Below are positions 9,170 through 16,857 of a DNA stretch of 37,721 bases, piece after piece. The notes beneath the pieces are model-generated. The model had not been told where the DNA came from and did no database searches. It was given only the letters and a program-made list of their open reading frames with translations. Source of the DNA: Microvirga lupini (GTDB lineage Bacteria; Pseudomonadota; Alphaproteobacteria; Rhizobiales; Beijerinckiaceae). The position numbers and the translations under genes are program-made. Position 1 is the first letter of the stretch; each line of letters opens with the position of its first letter. The stretch is taken from positions 191,043-228,763 of the forward strand of contig KI911996.1 in NCBI GenBank assembly GCA_000517005.1, written 5' to 3'.

Positions 9170-10273
9170 ATGGACGAGAGTAAACCCGCTGGAACGTTGC
9201 GCCGTGGCTGGACCACGGGCGCCTGCGCGACGGCGGCCGCCAAGGCGGCCTATCTTGGCTGGCAGACAGGTGATTTTCCCGATCCGGTGGAGATCGTGCT
9301 TCCGGGCGGCGCGCGACCGGCTTTCTCCCTCGCCATAAGCGACCTCTGCGAGGGCGGCGCGCGGGTCGGCGTCGTCAAGGACGCGGGCGACGATCCGGAC
9401 GTGACGCACGGCGCCTTGGTGATTGCGACTATCCGCGCCGGTTCGCCGGGCTCGGGCGTCACGTTCCGTGCGGGCGAGGGCGTCGGCACGATCACCCGTG
9501 CCGGCCTGCCTCTCCCGCCGGGGGAGCCTGCCATCAATCCGGTTCCGCGCCAGATGATCCGCGATAACCTGGAGGAGGCAGCCCGCAGTATCGGCGGACC
9601 CGTGGATCTCGAGGTCGAGATCTCCATTCCAGGCGGTGAAGCGATTGCGCAGAAGACCCTGAATCCGCGTCTCGGCATCCTGGGCGGACTGTCGATCCTC
9701 GGCACCACGGGCGTGGTGATGCCCTATTCCTGCTCGGCCTGGATCCACAGCATCTATCGGGGCATCGATGTTGCCCGCGCCGGCGGCCTCGGCCATGTGG
9801 CCGGCGCGACCGGCTCCACCTCCGAGAAGGCCGTGCAGATCCTGCACGACCTTCCTGAACATGCCCTCATCGACATGGGCGATTTTGCCGGCGGCATGCT
9901 GAAATACCTGCGACGCAATCCGGTCCCGAGAGTCACGATCGCGGGCGGCTTCGCCAAGATGACGAAGCTCGGACAAGGGTTGCTCGATCTCCATTCGCGC
10001 TCCGGCGCTGTCGATCTCGCCTGGCTTGCCGAGCGTCTGGCCGAAGCCGGTGCGGAGCCGTCCGACGTGGCGGCGGCGTGCAGCGCCAACACGGCGCTCG
10101 AAGTGCTGGAGACCGCGAAGAATCTCGGCCTCCCGCTCAGTGACGTAGTGGCGCAGTACGCCTGGCGCACAGCCGCCAAGGCCCTCCGCGGTGCCGAGAT
10201 CGCCCTCGAGATCGTGGTATTCGATCGCGATGGTCAACTCGTCGGCCGCATGCCGTTCCATCCGGTCGCCTGA
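9170..10273 (+). CDS. cbiD: Cobalt-precorrin-5B C1-methyltransferase CbiD
   Basis: CbiD methylates C1 of the corrin ring. The 367-residue protein carries the diagnostic RRGWTTGACATAAAKAAY segment near residue 10, VVKDAGDDPDVTHG, NPVPRQMI, and the ILGTTGVVMPYSCSAWIHSIYRGI block. The ATG at 9170 is chosen because the conserved part starts about ten residues later; a frame upstream to 9113 lacks support. It is the only gene in this part of the cluster on the plus strand and is convergent with cobM, with 11 bases between stop codons. CbiD is the family named for the anaerobic pathway, whereas the rest of the cluster is of the aerobic type, and cobF is not in the window. Confidence 0.94.
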   Translation: MDESKPAGTLRRGWTTGACATAAAKAAYLGWQTGDFPDPVEIVLPGGARPAFSLAISDLCEGGARVGVVKDAGDDPDVTHGALVIATIRAGSPGSGVTFRAGEGVGTITRAGLPLPPGEPAINPVPRQMIRDNLEEAARSIGGPVDLEVEISIPGGEAIAQKTLNPRLGILGGLSILGTTGVVMPYSCSAWIHSIYRGIDVARAGGLGHVAGATGSTSEKAVQILHDLPEHALIDMGDFAGGMLKYLRRNPVPRVTIAGGFAKMTKLGQGLLDLHSRSGAVDLAWLAERLAEAGAEPSDVAAACSANTALEVLETAKNLGLPLSDVVAQYAWRTAAKALRGAEIALEIVVFDRDGQLVGRMPFHPVA

Positions 10274-10284
10274 CGCCGTGTCAG

Positions 10285-11058
10285 TCATCGGCGATCCTCG
10301 CGGGCACCGGGCCTAAAGCGGCGGTCGTAACTGGTCGAGTAGAGGGCACTCTCGCGAAAGCCTTCTGCAGCAAGTGCCCGTCCGACCAGGATCAGTGCCG
10401 TGCGTTCCAGTTTCTCGGCCCGGACCATGCCGGCAATCGTCTCCAAAGTGCCCTTGATCACCCGCTCGTCCGGCCAGGAGGCGCGCCAGACCACCGCTGC
10501 GGGGCAATCGGCTCCATAGGAGGGAAGCAAGTCCTCGACCACCTGCTCGATCACATGGATCGAAAGGTGAATAGCGAGCGTCGCCTTTGTCTGGGCGAAG
10601 GTGGCAAGCCGCTCCGTTTCCGGCATGGCGGAGGCGCGGCCAGAGGTTCGGGTGAGGACCACGGACTGTCCGACTTCCGGTATCGTGAGCTCGCGTCCCA
10701 ATGCGGCTGCGGCGGCCGCGAAGGCGGGAACGCCGGGAGTGATCGTGTAGGGAATGCCGAGCACATCGAGCCGTCGCAGCTGCTCGCCCATGGCGCTCCA
10801 GATAGAGAGATCGCCGGAATGGAGTCGCGCCACGTCTGCGCCCTGCTCATGAGCCCGTACATATTCGGCCATAATCGTGTCGAGATCGAGGGGAGCGGTG
10901 TCGACGAGCCGTGCATCGGGCGGACACCAGGAGAGGATCTCTGGCGGCACGATGGATCCTGCATAAAGACACACGGGACAGCGTTCGATGAGGGAGCGCC
11001 CGCGCACGGTGATGAGGTCGGCGGCGCCAGGGCCTGCTCCGATGAAGTGGACAGTCAT
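10285..11058 (-). CDS. cobM: Precorrin-4 C11-methyltransferase CobM
   Basis: CobM transfers a methyl group from SAM to C11 of precorrin-4. The 257-residue protein has the tetrapyrrole methylase pattern: [18 protein letters not shown] at the start, [28 protein letters not shown] and [16 protein letters not shown]. The last two are characteristic of CobM/CbiF. The start overlaps the cobE stop by 4 bases (11055-11058). It ends an operon read cobL-cobE-cobM on the minus strand, and faces cbiD tail to tail. Confidence 0.95.
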   Translation of the reverse strand: MTVHFIGAGPGAADLITVRGRSLIERCPVCLYAGSIVPPEILSWCPPDARLVDTAPLDLDTIMAEYVRAHEQGADVARLHSGDLSIWSAMGEQLRRLDVLGIPYTITPGVPAFAAAAAALGRELTIPEVGQSVVLTRTSGRASAMPETERLATFAQTKATLAIHLSIHVIEQVVEDLLPSYGADCPAAVVWRASWPDERVIKGTLETIAGMVRAEKLERTALILVGRALAAEGFRESALYSTSYDRRFRPGAREDRR

Positions 11059-11441
11059 GAGCCGGTCTCCAGACGTGCGAGGGCGCAGGTCGCGGAGGGT
11101 GACGTGATGCGTTCGAGAATGAGTTCGGCGTGAGGTCCGGCGGCTGCGAGCGCCGCCGCTTCCGCAACTGATCCGACGCCATGCGCCGCGATGGAATGGG
11201 CCGAGTGTGTGCGGATGCGAGGTGCCGCGGTGGCCAGAGCTTGATCCTCGACCGATATCGCGGTAACGGCGAGCCTGTGGGCGGCTTCCGCGAAGGCAGG
11301 CAGGTCGGCGAGGGTTTTGATTGTCGCGAGCTTTCCCAATGCATCGCGCCCGAGGGCAGCACGTTCAAGCGCCTGCTCCACGAGGGCCACGATTTCTTCG
11401 GCGGTGACGCTGCGCCGGAATCCTATGCCTGCGACGATCAT
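11055..11441 (-). CDS. cobE: Cobalamin biosynthesis protein CobE
   Basis: This 128-residue protein corresponds to the C-terminal domain of CbiG, seen as stand-alone CobE in aerobic-type clusters. It begins [18 protein letters not shown], which is the family signature, and later has [17 protein letters not shown]. The ATG at 11441 overlaps the cobL stop (ATGA), and its own end overlaps the cobM start, so all three genes look translationally coupled. A longer open frame reaching 11636 runs inside cobL and is not supported. The exact biochemical role of CobE is not firmly established. Confidence 0.88.
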   Translation of the reverse strand: MIVAGIGFRRSVTAEEIVALVEQALERAALGRDALGKLATIKTLADLPAFAEAAHRLAVTAISVEDQALATAAPRIRTHSAHSIAAHGVGSVAEAAALAAAGPHAELILERITSPSATCALARLETGS

Positions 11442-12652
11442 GGCTTCGTCACCACCCATTGCGTAACAGGCATTGCCGCCCGCCAGCCATGCATGCCGCC
11501 GACGGGTTCGAGACGCGAGACCGCCAGGCGACGCAGCGTGCCGCCATGCTCTACGTAAAGCGAGCCGAGCAATGTTTCGGTTTCCAGCGTGACAGCGTTG
11601 ATGACGAGACGCCCGCCGGGTTTCAGCGCGGCCCAAGCTGCATCGAACACACCTGCTTCCGAGGCTCCGCCGCCAATGAAGACGGCATCCGGTGCGGGCA
11701 GGTCGGCCAATGCTTCCGGCGCACGGCCGATGCGGATATCGAGCGCGGTCGCGCCGAGTTCGAGCGCATTGCGACGCGCCCGTTCGGCACGCTCAACGCG
11801 CTCCTCGATCCCGATGCAACGGTTGCGCGGATGGCGCAGGCACCATTCGATGCCGATGGAGCCTGCGCCCAAGCCGATGTCCCACAGCAGCTCCCCGGCC
11901 TTAGGGACCAGTGCGGCGAGGGTGAGTGCGCGGATCTCCGCCTTCGTGAGCTGCCCGTCGTTTTCGAAAAGGTCATCGGGCAGGCCCGACGCGAGAGTGA
12001 CGATGCGCGCATCCTTCGCGGCCACAACCTCGATGGCGACCGTATTGAGCGGATCGATCTCGACGATGGCGAAGTCGGCAGCGGCGGCGCTACGGATGCG
12101 CTCGCGCGGGCCGCCCATCGCTTCGCACACTGTAAGTGTCGAGGCACCGAAGCCGCGCGCCTTCAGGAGGTCAGCGAGTTTGCCTGGCGTCGAGCCATCC
12201 CATGATAGGGCAAGGATGCGGGCGCCCGGTTGCAGATGGGGAATAATCCGTTGCAGTGCGCGGCCGTGCAGGCTCACGCAGTCGCAATCCGGCAGAGACC
12301 ACCCCAAGCGTGCCGCAGCGAGGCTGAAGGCGGAGGGTTGCGGGAAGCAGATCATTTCATCGGCCGGGACAAGGCGCGCCAGCTCCGCGCCAACGCCGTA
12401 ATGGAAGGGGTCTCCGGTCGCGAGGAGGCAAGTCGGCTGGCCCCGACGGGCGAGGATCAGCGGATAACCATCCGCCAAGGGGCTGGGCCAGGTGAGCGTC
12501 TGCGCGGAAAGAGGGGCCGCGAGGGCGAGATGGCGCGCGCCGCCGATGACGAATTCGGCTTGGTCGAGAGCCGCCAGAGCCGCAGGGGAGAGCCCGGCGC
12601 GCCCATCCTCGCCGATGCCGATGATGGTGAGCCAGGGAGGATTGGGCGCCAT
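11438..12652 (-). CDS. cobL: Precorrin-6Y C5,15-methyltransferase (decarboxylating) CobL
   Basis: CobL methylates C5 and C15 and removes the acetate carboxyl at C12, giving precorrin-8X. The 404-residue protein is a fusion: an N-terminal CbiE-like tetrapyrrole methylase (WLTIIGIGEDGRAGLSPAA, LLATGDPFHYGVG) and a C-terminal CbiT-like methyltransferase from about residue 225, with the SAM-binding segment LLWDIGLGAGSIGIEW and later PDAVFIGGGASE. The ATG at 12652 has AGGAG 6 bases upstream. An open frame continuing to 12934 is a shadow of cobK. It is divergent from cobK with only 37 bases between starts. Confidence 0.94.
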   Translation of the reverse strand: MAPNPPWLTIIGIGEDGRAGLSPAALAALDQAEFVIGGARHLALAAPLSAQTLTWPSPLADGYPLILARRGQPTCLLATGDPFHYGVGAELARLVPADEMICFPQPSAFSLAAARLGWSLPDCDCVSLHGRALQRIIPHLQPGARILALSWDGSTPGKLADLLKARGFGASTLTVCEAMGGPRERIRSAAAADFAIVEIDPLNTVAIEVVAAKDARIVTLASGLPDDLFENDGQLTKAEIRALTLAALVPKAGELLWDIGLGAGSIGIEWCLRHPRNRCIGIEERVERAERARRNALELGATALDIRIGRAPEALADLPAPDAVFIGGGASEAGVFDAAWAALKPGGRLVINAVTLETETLLGSLYVEHGGTLRRLAVSRLEPVGGMHGWRAAMPVTQWVVTKP

Positions 12653-12689
12653 GCTCGACTCCTGCTCAGAATTCAGGGAAAAGGAGCTC

Positions 12690-13442
12690 ATGCGCATCCT
12701 CATTCTGGGCGGCACGACGGAAGCCTCCGCACTCGCGGCGCGGCTTGCAGGCCGATCCGATTTCAGCCCGCTCCTGTCCATGGCCGGTCGCACCAGCGAT
12801 CCGCGTCCCCTGCCGATCCCGACCCGTATCGGCGGCTTCGGCGGCGTGGCGGGGCTCGCCCGTTTCCTGCAGGCGGAGGAAATCGAGGCCGTGATCGACG
12901 CGACCCATCCCTTCGCCGCGGTGATGTCCCGCAACGCGGCCGAGGCCTGTGGGCAGGATCAGGTGCCGCTGCTCGCGCTGCGCCGCCCGGCCTGGGCTCC
13001 GCAGGAGGGTGATCGCTGGATCGAGGTGGTCTCGATGGGAGAGGCCGTTCAGGCTCTTGGGGAAGCGCCGCGCCGCGTCTTCCTCACCGTGGGCCGCCTC
13101 GAACTCGCACCGTTTTCGGCCGCTCCGCAGCACACTTATCTGGTGCGCACTATCGAGCCGATCGGCGATGCACTGTCGGTGCCGAACGTCGTCGCCATCC
13201 AGGATCGTGCGCCCTTCGACGAGGACGCCGAGCGCATGCTCATGGAGCGCGAGCGAGTCGACGTGGTGGTGACGAAGAATTCGGGCGGCGCGGCGACCTA
13301 TCCGAAGATCGCGGCGGCGCGCGCCTTGGGGCTTCCGGTCATTGTCGTGGCGCGGCCGGAAAAACCCCGAGGAGTTGAGGAAGTCGCGAGCGCCGAGGCG
13401 GCGCTCGATTGGCTGGAGCGTCTTCACGGCCGCACTCCGTAG
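12690..13442 (+). CDS. cobK: Precorrin-6A reductase CobK
   Basis: CobK reduces precorrin-6A to precorrin-6B with NADPH. The 250-residue protein starts MRILILGGTTEASALAARL, a typical dinucleotide-binding opening, and contains AVIDATHPFAAVMSRNA and VVTKNSGGAATYPKI, both characteristic of CobK/CbiJ. A textbook ribosome site (AAAGGAG) precedes the ATG. The gene is on the opposite strand to cobL and cobJ. Its last 19 bases overlap the end of cobJ, tail to tail, and its start is only 37 bases from that of cobL, so its promoter probably lies within cobL. Confidence 0.95.
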   Translation: MRILILGGTTEASALAARLAGRSDFSPLLSMAGRTSDPRPLPIPTRIGGFGGVAGLARFLQAEEIEAVIDATHPFAAVMSRNAAEACGQDQVPLLALRRPAWAPQEGDRWIEVVSMGEAVQALGEAPRRVFLTVGRLELAPFSAAPQHTYLVRTIEPIGDALSVPNVVAIQDRAPFDEDAERMLMERERVDVVVTKNSGGAATYPKIAAARALGLPVIVVARPEKPRGVEEVASAEAALDWLERLHGRTP

Positions 13443-14188
13443 AAGCGCGGCGTGTAGACGTAAGGTTCTTCACCCTCGGGGCGTTCGATCAGCCGCGTGG
13501 TGGAAGCACCAATGATCACGATGGTCGACATATCGGCCATGGAGGCCTCCACCTCGGCGAGCGGGAGAATCCTGATCCGCTCGTCGGGTCGTCCCACGGC
13601 TCGGGCGAGAATGATAGGCGTGTCGGGACCGCGCATTTCGGCGATGATCTTGAACGCTGCTCCGAGCTGCCACGGCCGGGCGGAGGAGATCGGGTTGTAG
13701 AGCGCCACGACGAAATCGGCCGCAATGGCGGCTCTGAGGCGTACCTCGGCGACCTCCCAGGGCTTTAAATTGTCCGAGAGGGACATGGCGCAGAAATCGC
13801 CGCCAAGAGGTGCGCCGACGCGAGCCGCCGCCGCGAGCATCGCGGTGATGCCGGGCTCCACGCGGATGTCGAGGCTGCGCCAGGCCGGATCGCCGTTCTC
13901 CACCGCCTCGAACACGGCCGCCGCCATGGCGAAGACGCCGGGATCCCCGCCGGAAACCACGGCGACGCGGGCGCCCTTTGCGACAAGGTCGAGCGCGAAG
14001 CGGGCGCGGTCGAGTTCGACGCGGTTGTCGGAGGCGTGCCGCCGCAGACCGGGTCTGTCCGGCACGCGGTCCACATAAGGGCCGTAACCGACGATGTCGG
14101 TGGCGCAGGCGAGCACTTCGGAGGCGGAGGGTGTCAGATAGCGCGGATCGCCCGGGCCGAGGCCGACGATGGTGAGAAGGCCCGTCAT
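13424..14188 (-). CDS. cobJ: Precorrin-3B C17-methyltransferase CobJ
   Basis: CobJ methylates C17 of precorrin-3B and drives ring contraction. The 254-residue protein shows LTIVGLGPGDPRYLTPSA at the start, VGYGPYVD, VSGGDPGVFAMAAAVFE, VEPGITAMLAAAARVGAPLGGDFCAMSLSD and FVVALYNPISSAR, all classic for the family. Its start overlaps the cobI stop by 4 bases. It is the last gene of the riboswitch-led minus-strand operon and its 3' end overlaps cobK by 19 bases. It depends on CobG, two genes upstream of cobI, to provide its substrate. Confidence 0.95.
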   Translation of the reverse strand: MTGLLTIVGLGPGDPRYLTPSASEVLACATDIVGYGPYVDRVPDRPGLRRHASDNRVELDRARFALDLVAKGARVAVVSGGDPGVFAMAAAVFEAVENGDPAWRSLDIRVEPGITAMLAAAARVGAPLGGDFCAMSLSDNLKPWEVAEVRLRAAIAADFVVALYNPISSARPWQLGAAFKIIAEMRGPDTPIILARAVGRPDERIRILPLAEVEASMADMSTIVIIGASTTRLIERPEGEEPYVYTPRFYGVRP

Positions 14189-14928
14189 ACGCGCCTCCCT
14201 TGGCCCGGCACGATAATCAGGGAGAAGTAGGGAGCTTCGAAATCCTCCGGGAGGTCGGTCAGCGGAACGATCTTCTCCTCCGCCATCGTCGCTCGCTCCA
14301 CATAGATGGCGCGCTTGAAAAGGCCGGTGGATTTGAGCACCGCGCGGACCTTCGGCAGATGGCTTCCGAGCTTCATCACCACGGCGGCGTCGGTGCCCGA
14401 CAGTCGGCGTGTCAGCTCCGCCTCGGGCAGCGTACCGGGCACGATGGTGAGTACGTCGTCGCCCCAGGTGATCGGTGCGCCGGCACGGGTCCAGGCCCCT
14501 GACATGGCAGTGACAGCCGGTACCACTTCAATTGGAATGCGGTCTTTCAGACGCCACCAGAGATGCATGAAGGAGCCGTAGAAGAAGGGATCGCCTTCGC
14601 AGAGAACCGCGACGGTGCGCCCCATCTCGACCTCGGCGAGAAGCGTTGCCGCCGCCTCCTCATAGAACGGATTGAGGGCGGCCGCATAATCCGGATGATC
14701 GGCCGGGATCTCGGTCGTCACCGGATAGGCGAGGGCGATCTCCCGTTCCGGGTTCGTGCCGACTATGGCATCCGCGATGGTCCGCGCGTTGCCGCGTCTT
14801 CCACGCTTGCAGAAATGGACGAGGCGGTCGGCCGTCTCCAGCACCTTGCGGGCGCGCACGGTCATGTAGTCGGGGTTGCCGGGGCCGAGGCCTAAGCCGA
14901 AGAGGCGGATGGGATCCTGCGTCGTCAT
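14185..14928 (-). CDS. cobI: Precorrin-2 C20-methyltransferase CobI
   Basis: CobI adds the C20 methyl group to precorrin-2, giving precorrin-3A. The 247-residue protein begins MTTQDPIRLFGLGLGPGNPDYMTVRA. It has VLCEGDPFFYGSFMHLWWRL and VVPAVTAMSGAWTRAG, with the aromatic-rich segment typical of CobI/CbiL. The ATG at 14928 lies 4 bases after the cobH stop; a longer frame to 15000 would run into cobH and lacks family similarity. The stop overlaps the cobJ start by 4 bases. Confidence 0.94.
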   Translation of the reverse strand: MTTQDPIRLFGLGLGPGNPDYMTVRARKVLETADRLVHFCKRGRRGNARTIADAIVGTNPEREIALAYPVTTEIPADHPDYAAALNPFYEEAAATLLAEVEMGRTVAVLCEGDPFFYGSFMHLWWRLKDRIPIEVVPAVTAMSGAWTRAGAPITWGDDVLTIVPGTLPEAELTRRLSGTDAAVVMKLGSHLPKVRAVLKSTGLFKRAIYVERATMAEEKIVPLTDLPEDFEAPYFSLIIVPGQGRRV

Positions 14929-14932
14929 CGGC

Positions 14933-15562
14933 TCACTCGACCGGGTTTGCCAGGGCATTGACAGCCGCGGCCGCCATGGCGCTGCCGCCGCGTCGTCCAT
15001 GGACGACGAGATACGGCACGCGTCCGTCCCGGGCGAGCGCCACCTTGGATTCCGCCGCGCCGATGAAGCCGACCGGAATGCCGATCACCGCGGCGGGCTT
15101 CGGCGCGCCGGCATCGAGCATTTCGAGAAGATGGAAGAGGGCGGTGGGAGCATTGCCGAACACGACCAGCGCTCCCTCCAGCCGCTCGCGCCACAATTCC
15201 ATGGCAGCGGCCGAACGCGTGTTGCCGAGCTCTGCCGCGAGCCCTGGAACGCGCGGGTCGTCGAGGGTGCAGATCACGTCATTGTTCGCCAGCAGCCGCG
15301 TCCGGGTGATGCCGTTCGCCACCATCTTGGCATCGCACAGGATCGGCGCGCCACGCTTCAGGGCTGCCTCCGCCTTTTCCGCAAAATCCTCCGACAGCGC
15401 GACGTCGCGCGGCAGGTCGGTCATGCCGCAGGCGTGGATCATGCGCACGACGATGCGTTCCGCCGTGCCGGAAAAGCGCGACAGATCCGCCTCCCCGCGG
15501 ATGATCGCGAACGAGCGGCGATAGATCTCCGCGCCTTCGCGGATGTAGTCGCGTTCGCTCAT
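14933..15562 (-). CDS. cobH: Precorrin-8X methylmutase CobH
   Basis: CobH moves the C11 methyl group to C12, turning precorrin-8X into hydrogenobyrinic acid. The 209-residue protein has the catalytic histidine at position 43 in VRMIHACGM, plus APILCDAKMVANGI, NTRSAAAMELW and IGIPVGFIGAAESK, all diagnostic of CobH/CbiC. It overlaps the end of cobG by 4 bases and is followed by cobI after 4 bases. This is the expected length for the family. Confidence 0.95.
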   Translation of the reverse strand: MSERDYIREGAEIYRRSFAIIRGEADLSRFSGTAERIVVRMIHACGMTDLPRDVALSEDFAEKAEAALKRGAPILCDAKMVANGITRTRLLANNDVICTLDDPRVPGLAAELGNTRSAAAMELWRERLEGALVVFGNAPTALFHLLEMLDAGAPKPAAVIGIPVGFIGAAESKVALARDGRVPYLVVHGRRGGSAMAAAAVNALANPVE

Positions 15563-16857
15563 CGGGTGCGCTCCGGAAAGGCGCGGCGCAGATCGGCAGA
15601 AGTCTTTGCAGGCAATAATCGGGTCATAATCTCGTCGATGGAGAGGTGAAGAGAGGAAACATCGCGGGTGGAGCCGTGGGGCACGACGTCATAGCGGCCA
15701 TCGTCTCGTCCTACCAGCGTCAGATCCGCCTTTCCGGGATGGGCGCAGCCTTTCGGACAGCCTGAGACGTGAAGATTGGCGCCCTGGGCCAGGAGATCGC
15801 CGCAGGCCCCGGCGAGACGCAACGCGTCCGCGGGCGCAGGAGTCAGTGCGCTGGCGCAATCCGGCTTGCCGGGGCAGGCGATCAGCGACAGGCGGGAGTC
15901 GTTCGCGTCGGTGATGAAGCCGGCATGGGAGGCTTCCGCAAGCAGCGTCGACAGGTGCTCGTCCGCAATGCCCGGCAACAGGATACCGCGCGTGAAGGAG
16001 AGGCGGATCTCGCCCGTGCCGAAGCGCTCGCTCCACTGAGCCACCTGCACCAGCTGCTCGGTCCCGCAGCGGCCAAAAGGCAGCGCGAGAAGAACGGCAT
16101 GGCCGCCTGTGATCGCAATGGCTCCCGCGCGTGGGGCGGCTGAACGCCGAGGCATGGCGGCAACTGGTTCGAGCGCCGCCGGCGCTACCAATTCCTGAAC
16201 GAGGTGTGGCTGAAGATCGCGAAGGCGCCGCGCCTCCGTTCGTCCCCCGCGCTTCATCTCTGCGAAGCCCGCGAGGATCGTGCGGGCTGCATCGGGCGCG
16301 TCGGAGAGGGAGGCCGCCCCGATCCCAAGCAAGGCCCCGGACGAGGGCACGCTGAAAGCAACAGTGCCGTCCTCGCCCGCAACAAGATGAAGATCGGCCC
16401 CGATGGCATCGAGGGGCATGGAGCCGCCGCCATCGACGGCGACGAAGAACTTTGCGGGCAGCCCTTCCAGGGCAGCGCCCGCGCTCTCGATCGCCTTAGC
16501 CAAGACGAGAGCGTCGAAGCGGTCGCGAGGGTCGTGACCGGCCAGCGGCGATACGGCGACGAGCCGGTTCGGGCCGTCGCCCTCCGGCTCGGTCAGGCCT
16601 TCACGGTCGAGAATGGCAAGCAGTTCGGGATAGGTCTCATCGCTGACGCCGCGGATCTGCAAATTGCCGCGGGCGGTGATGTCGAGATAGCTGTTGCCAT
16701 GTTCGCGGGCGGCCGCAGCGATGAGGCGCGCCTGGTCGGCGGTGAGCCTGCCGGCGAAAGGATGCAGGCGCACGAGCAGGCCGTCGCCGGTCGCCATGGG
16801 ACGGCGGACGCCCGGGCACCATTCGCGGCGGCGTTGGCTGACAGGCTGCGCGCTCAT
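15559..16857 (-). CDS. cobG: Precorrin-3B synthase CobG
   Basis: CobG is the oxygen-dependent iron-sulfur enzyme that converts precorrin-3A to precorrin-3B, and so marks the aerobic pathway. The 432-residue protein is related to sulfite/nitrite reductases: an N-terminal ferredoxin-like half (GDGLLVRLHPFAGRLTADQ, YLDITARGNLQIRG) and a C-terminal half with CPGKPDC and HVSGCPKGCAHPGKADL, the cysteines expected to hold a 4Fe-4S cluster. It overlaps cobN and cobH by 4 bases at either end. No truncation is visible. Confidence 0.94.
   Translation of the reverse strand: MSAQPVSQRRREWCPGVRRPMATGDGLLVRLHPFAGRLTADQARLIAAAAREHGNSYLDITARGNLQIRGVSDETYPELLAILDREGLTEPEGDGPNRLVAVSPLAGHDPRDRFDALVLAKAIESAGAALEGLPAKFFVAVDGGGSMPLDAIGADLHLVAGEDGTVAFSVPSSGALLGIGAASLSDAPDAARTILAGFAEMKRGGRTEARRLRDLQPHLVQELVAPAALEPVAAMPRRSAAPRAGAIAITGGHAVLLALPFGRCGTEQLVQVAQWSERFGTGEIRLSFTRGILLPGIADEHLSTLLAEASHAGFITDANDSRLSLIACPGKPDCASALTPAPADALRLAGACGDLLAQGANLHVSGCPKGCAHPGKADLTLVGRDDGRYDVVPHGSTRDVSSLHLSIDEIMTRLLPAKTSADLRRAFPERTR

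Noticed and set aside
9095..10288. A 397-residue open frame antisense to cbiD
   Set aside because: It is Arg/Gly/Asp-rich with no family pattern, and cbiD on the other strand is a clear match. High-GC genes often give such long shadows.
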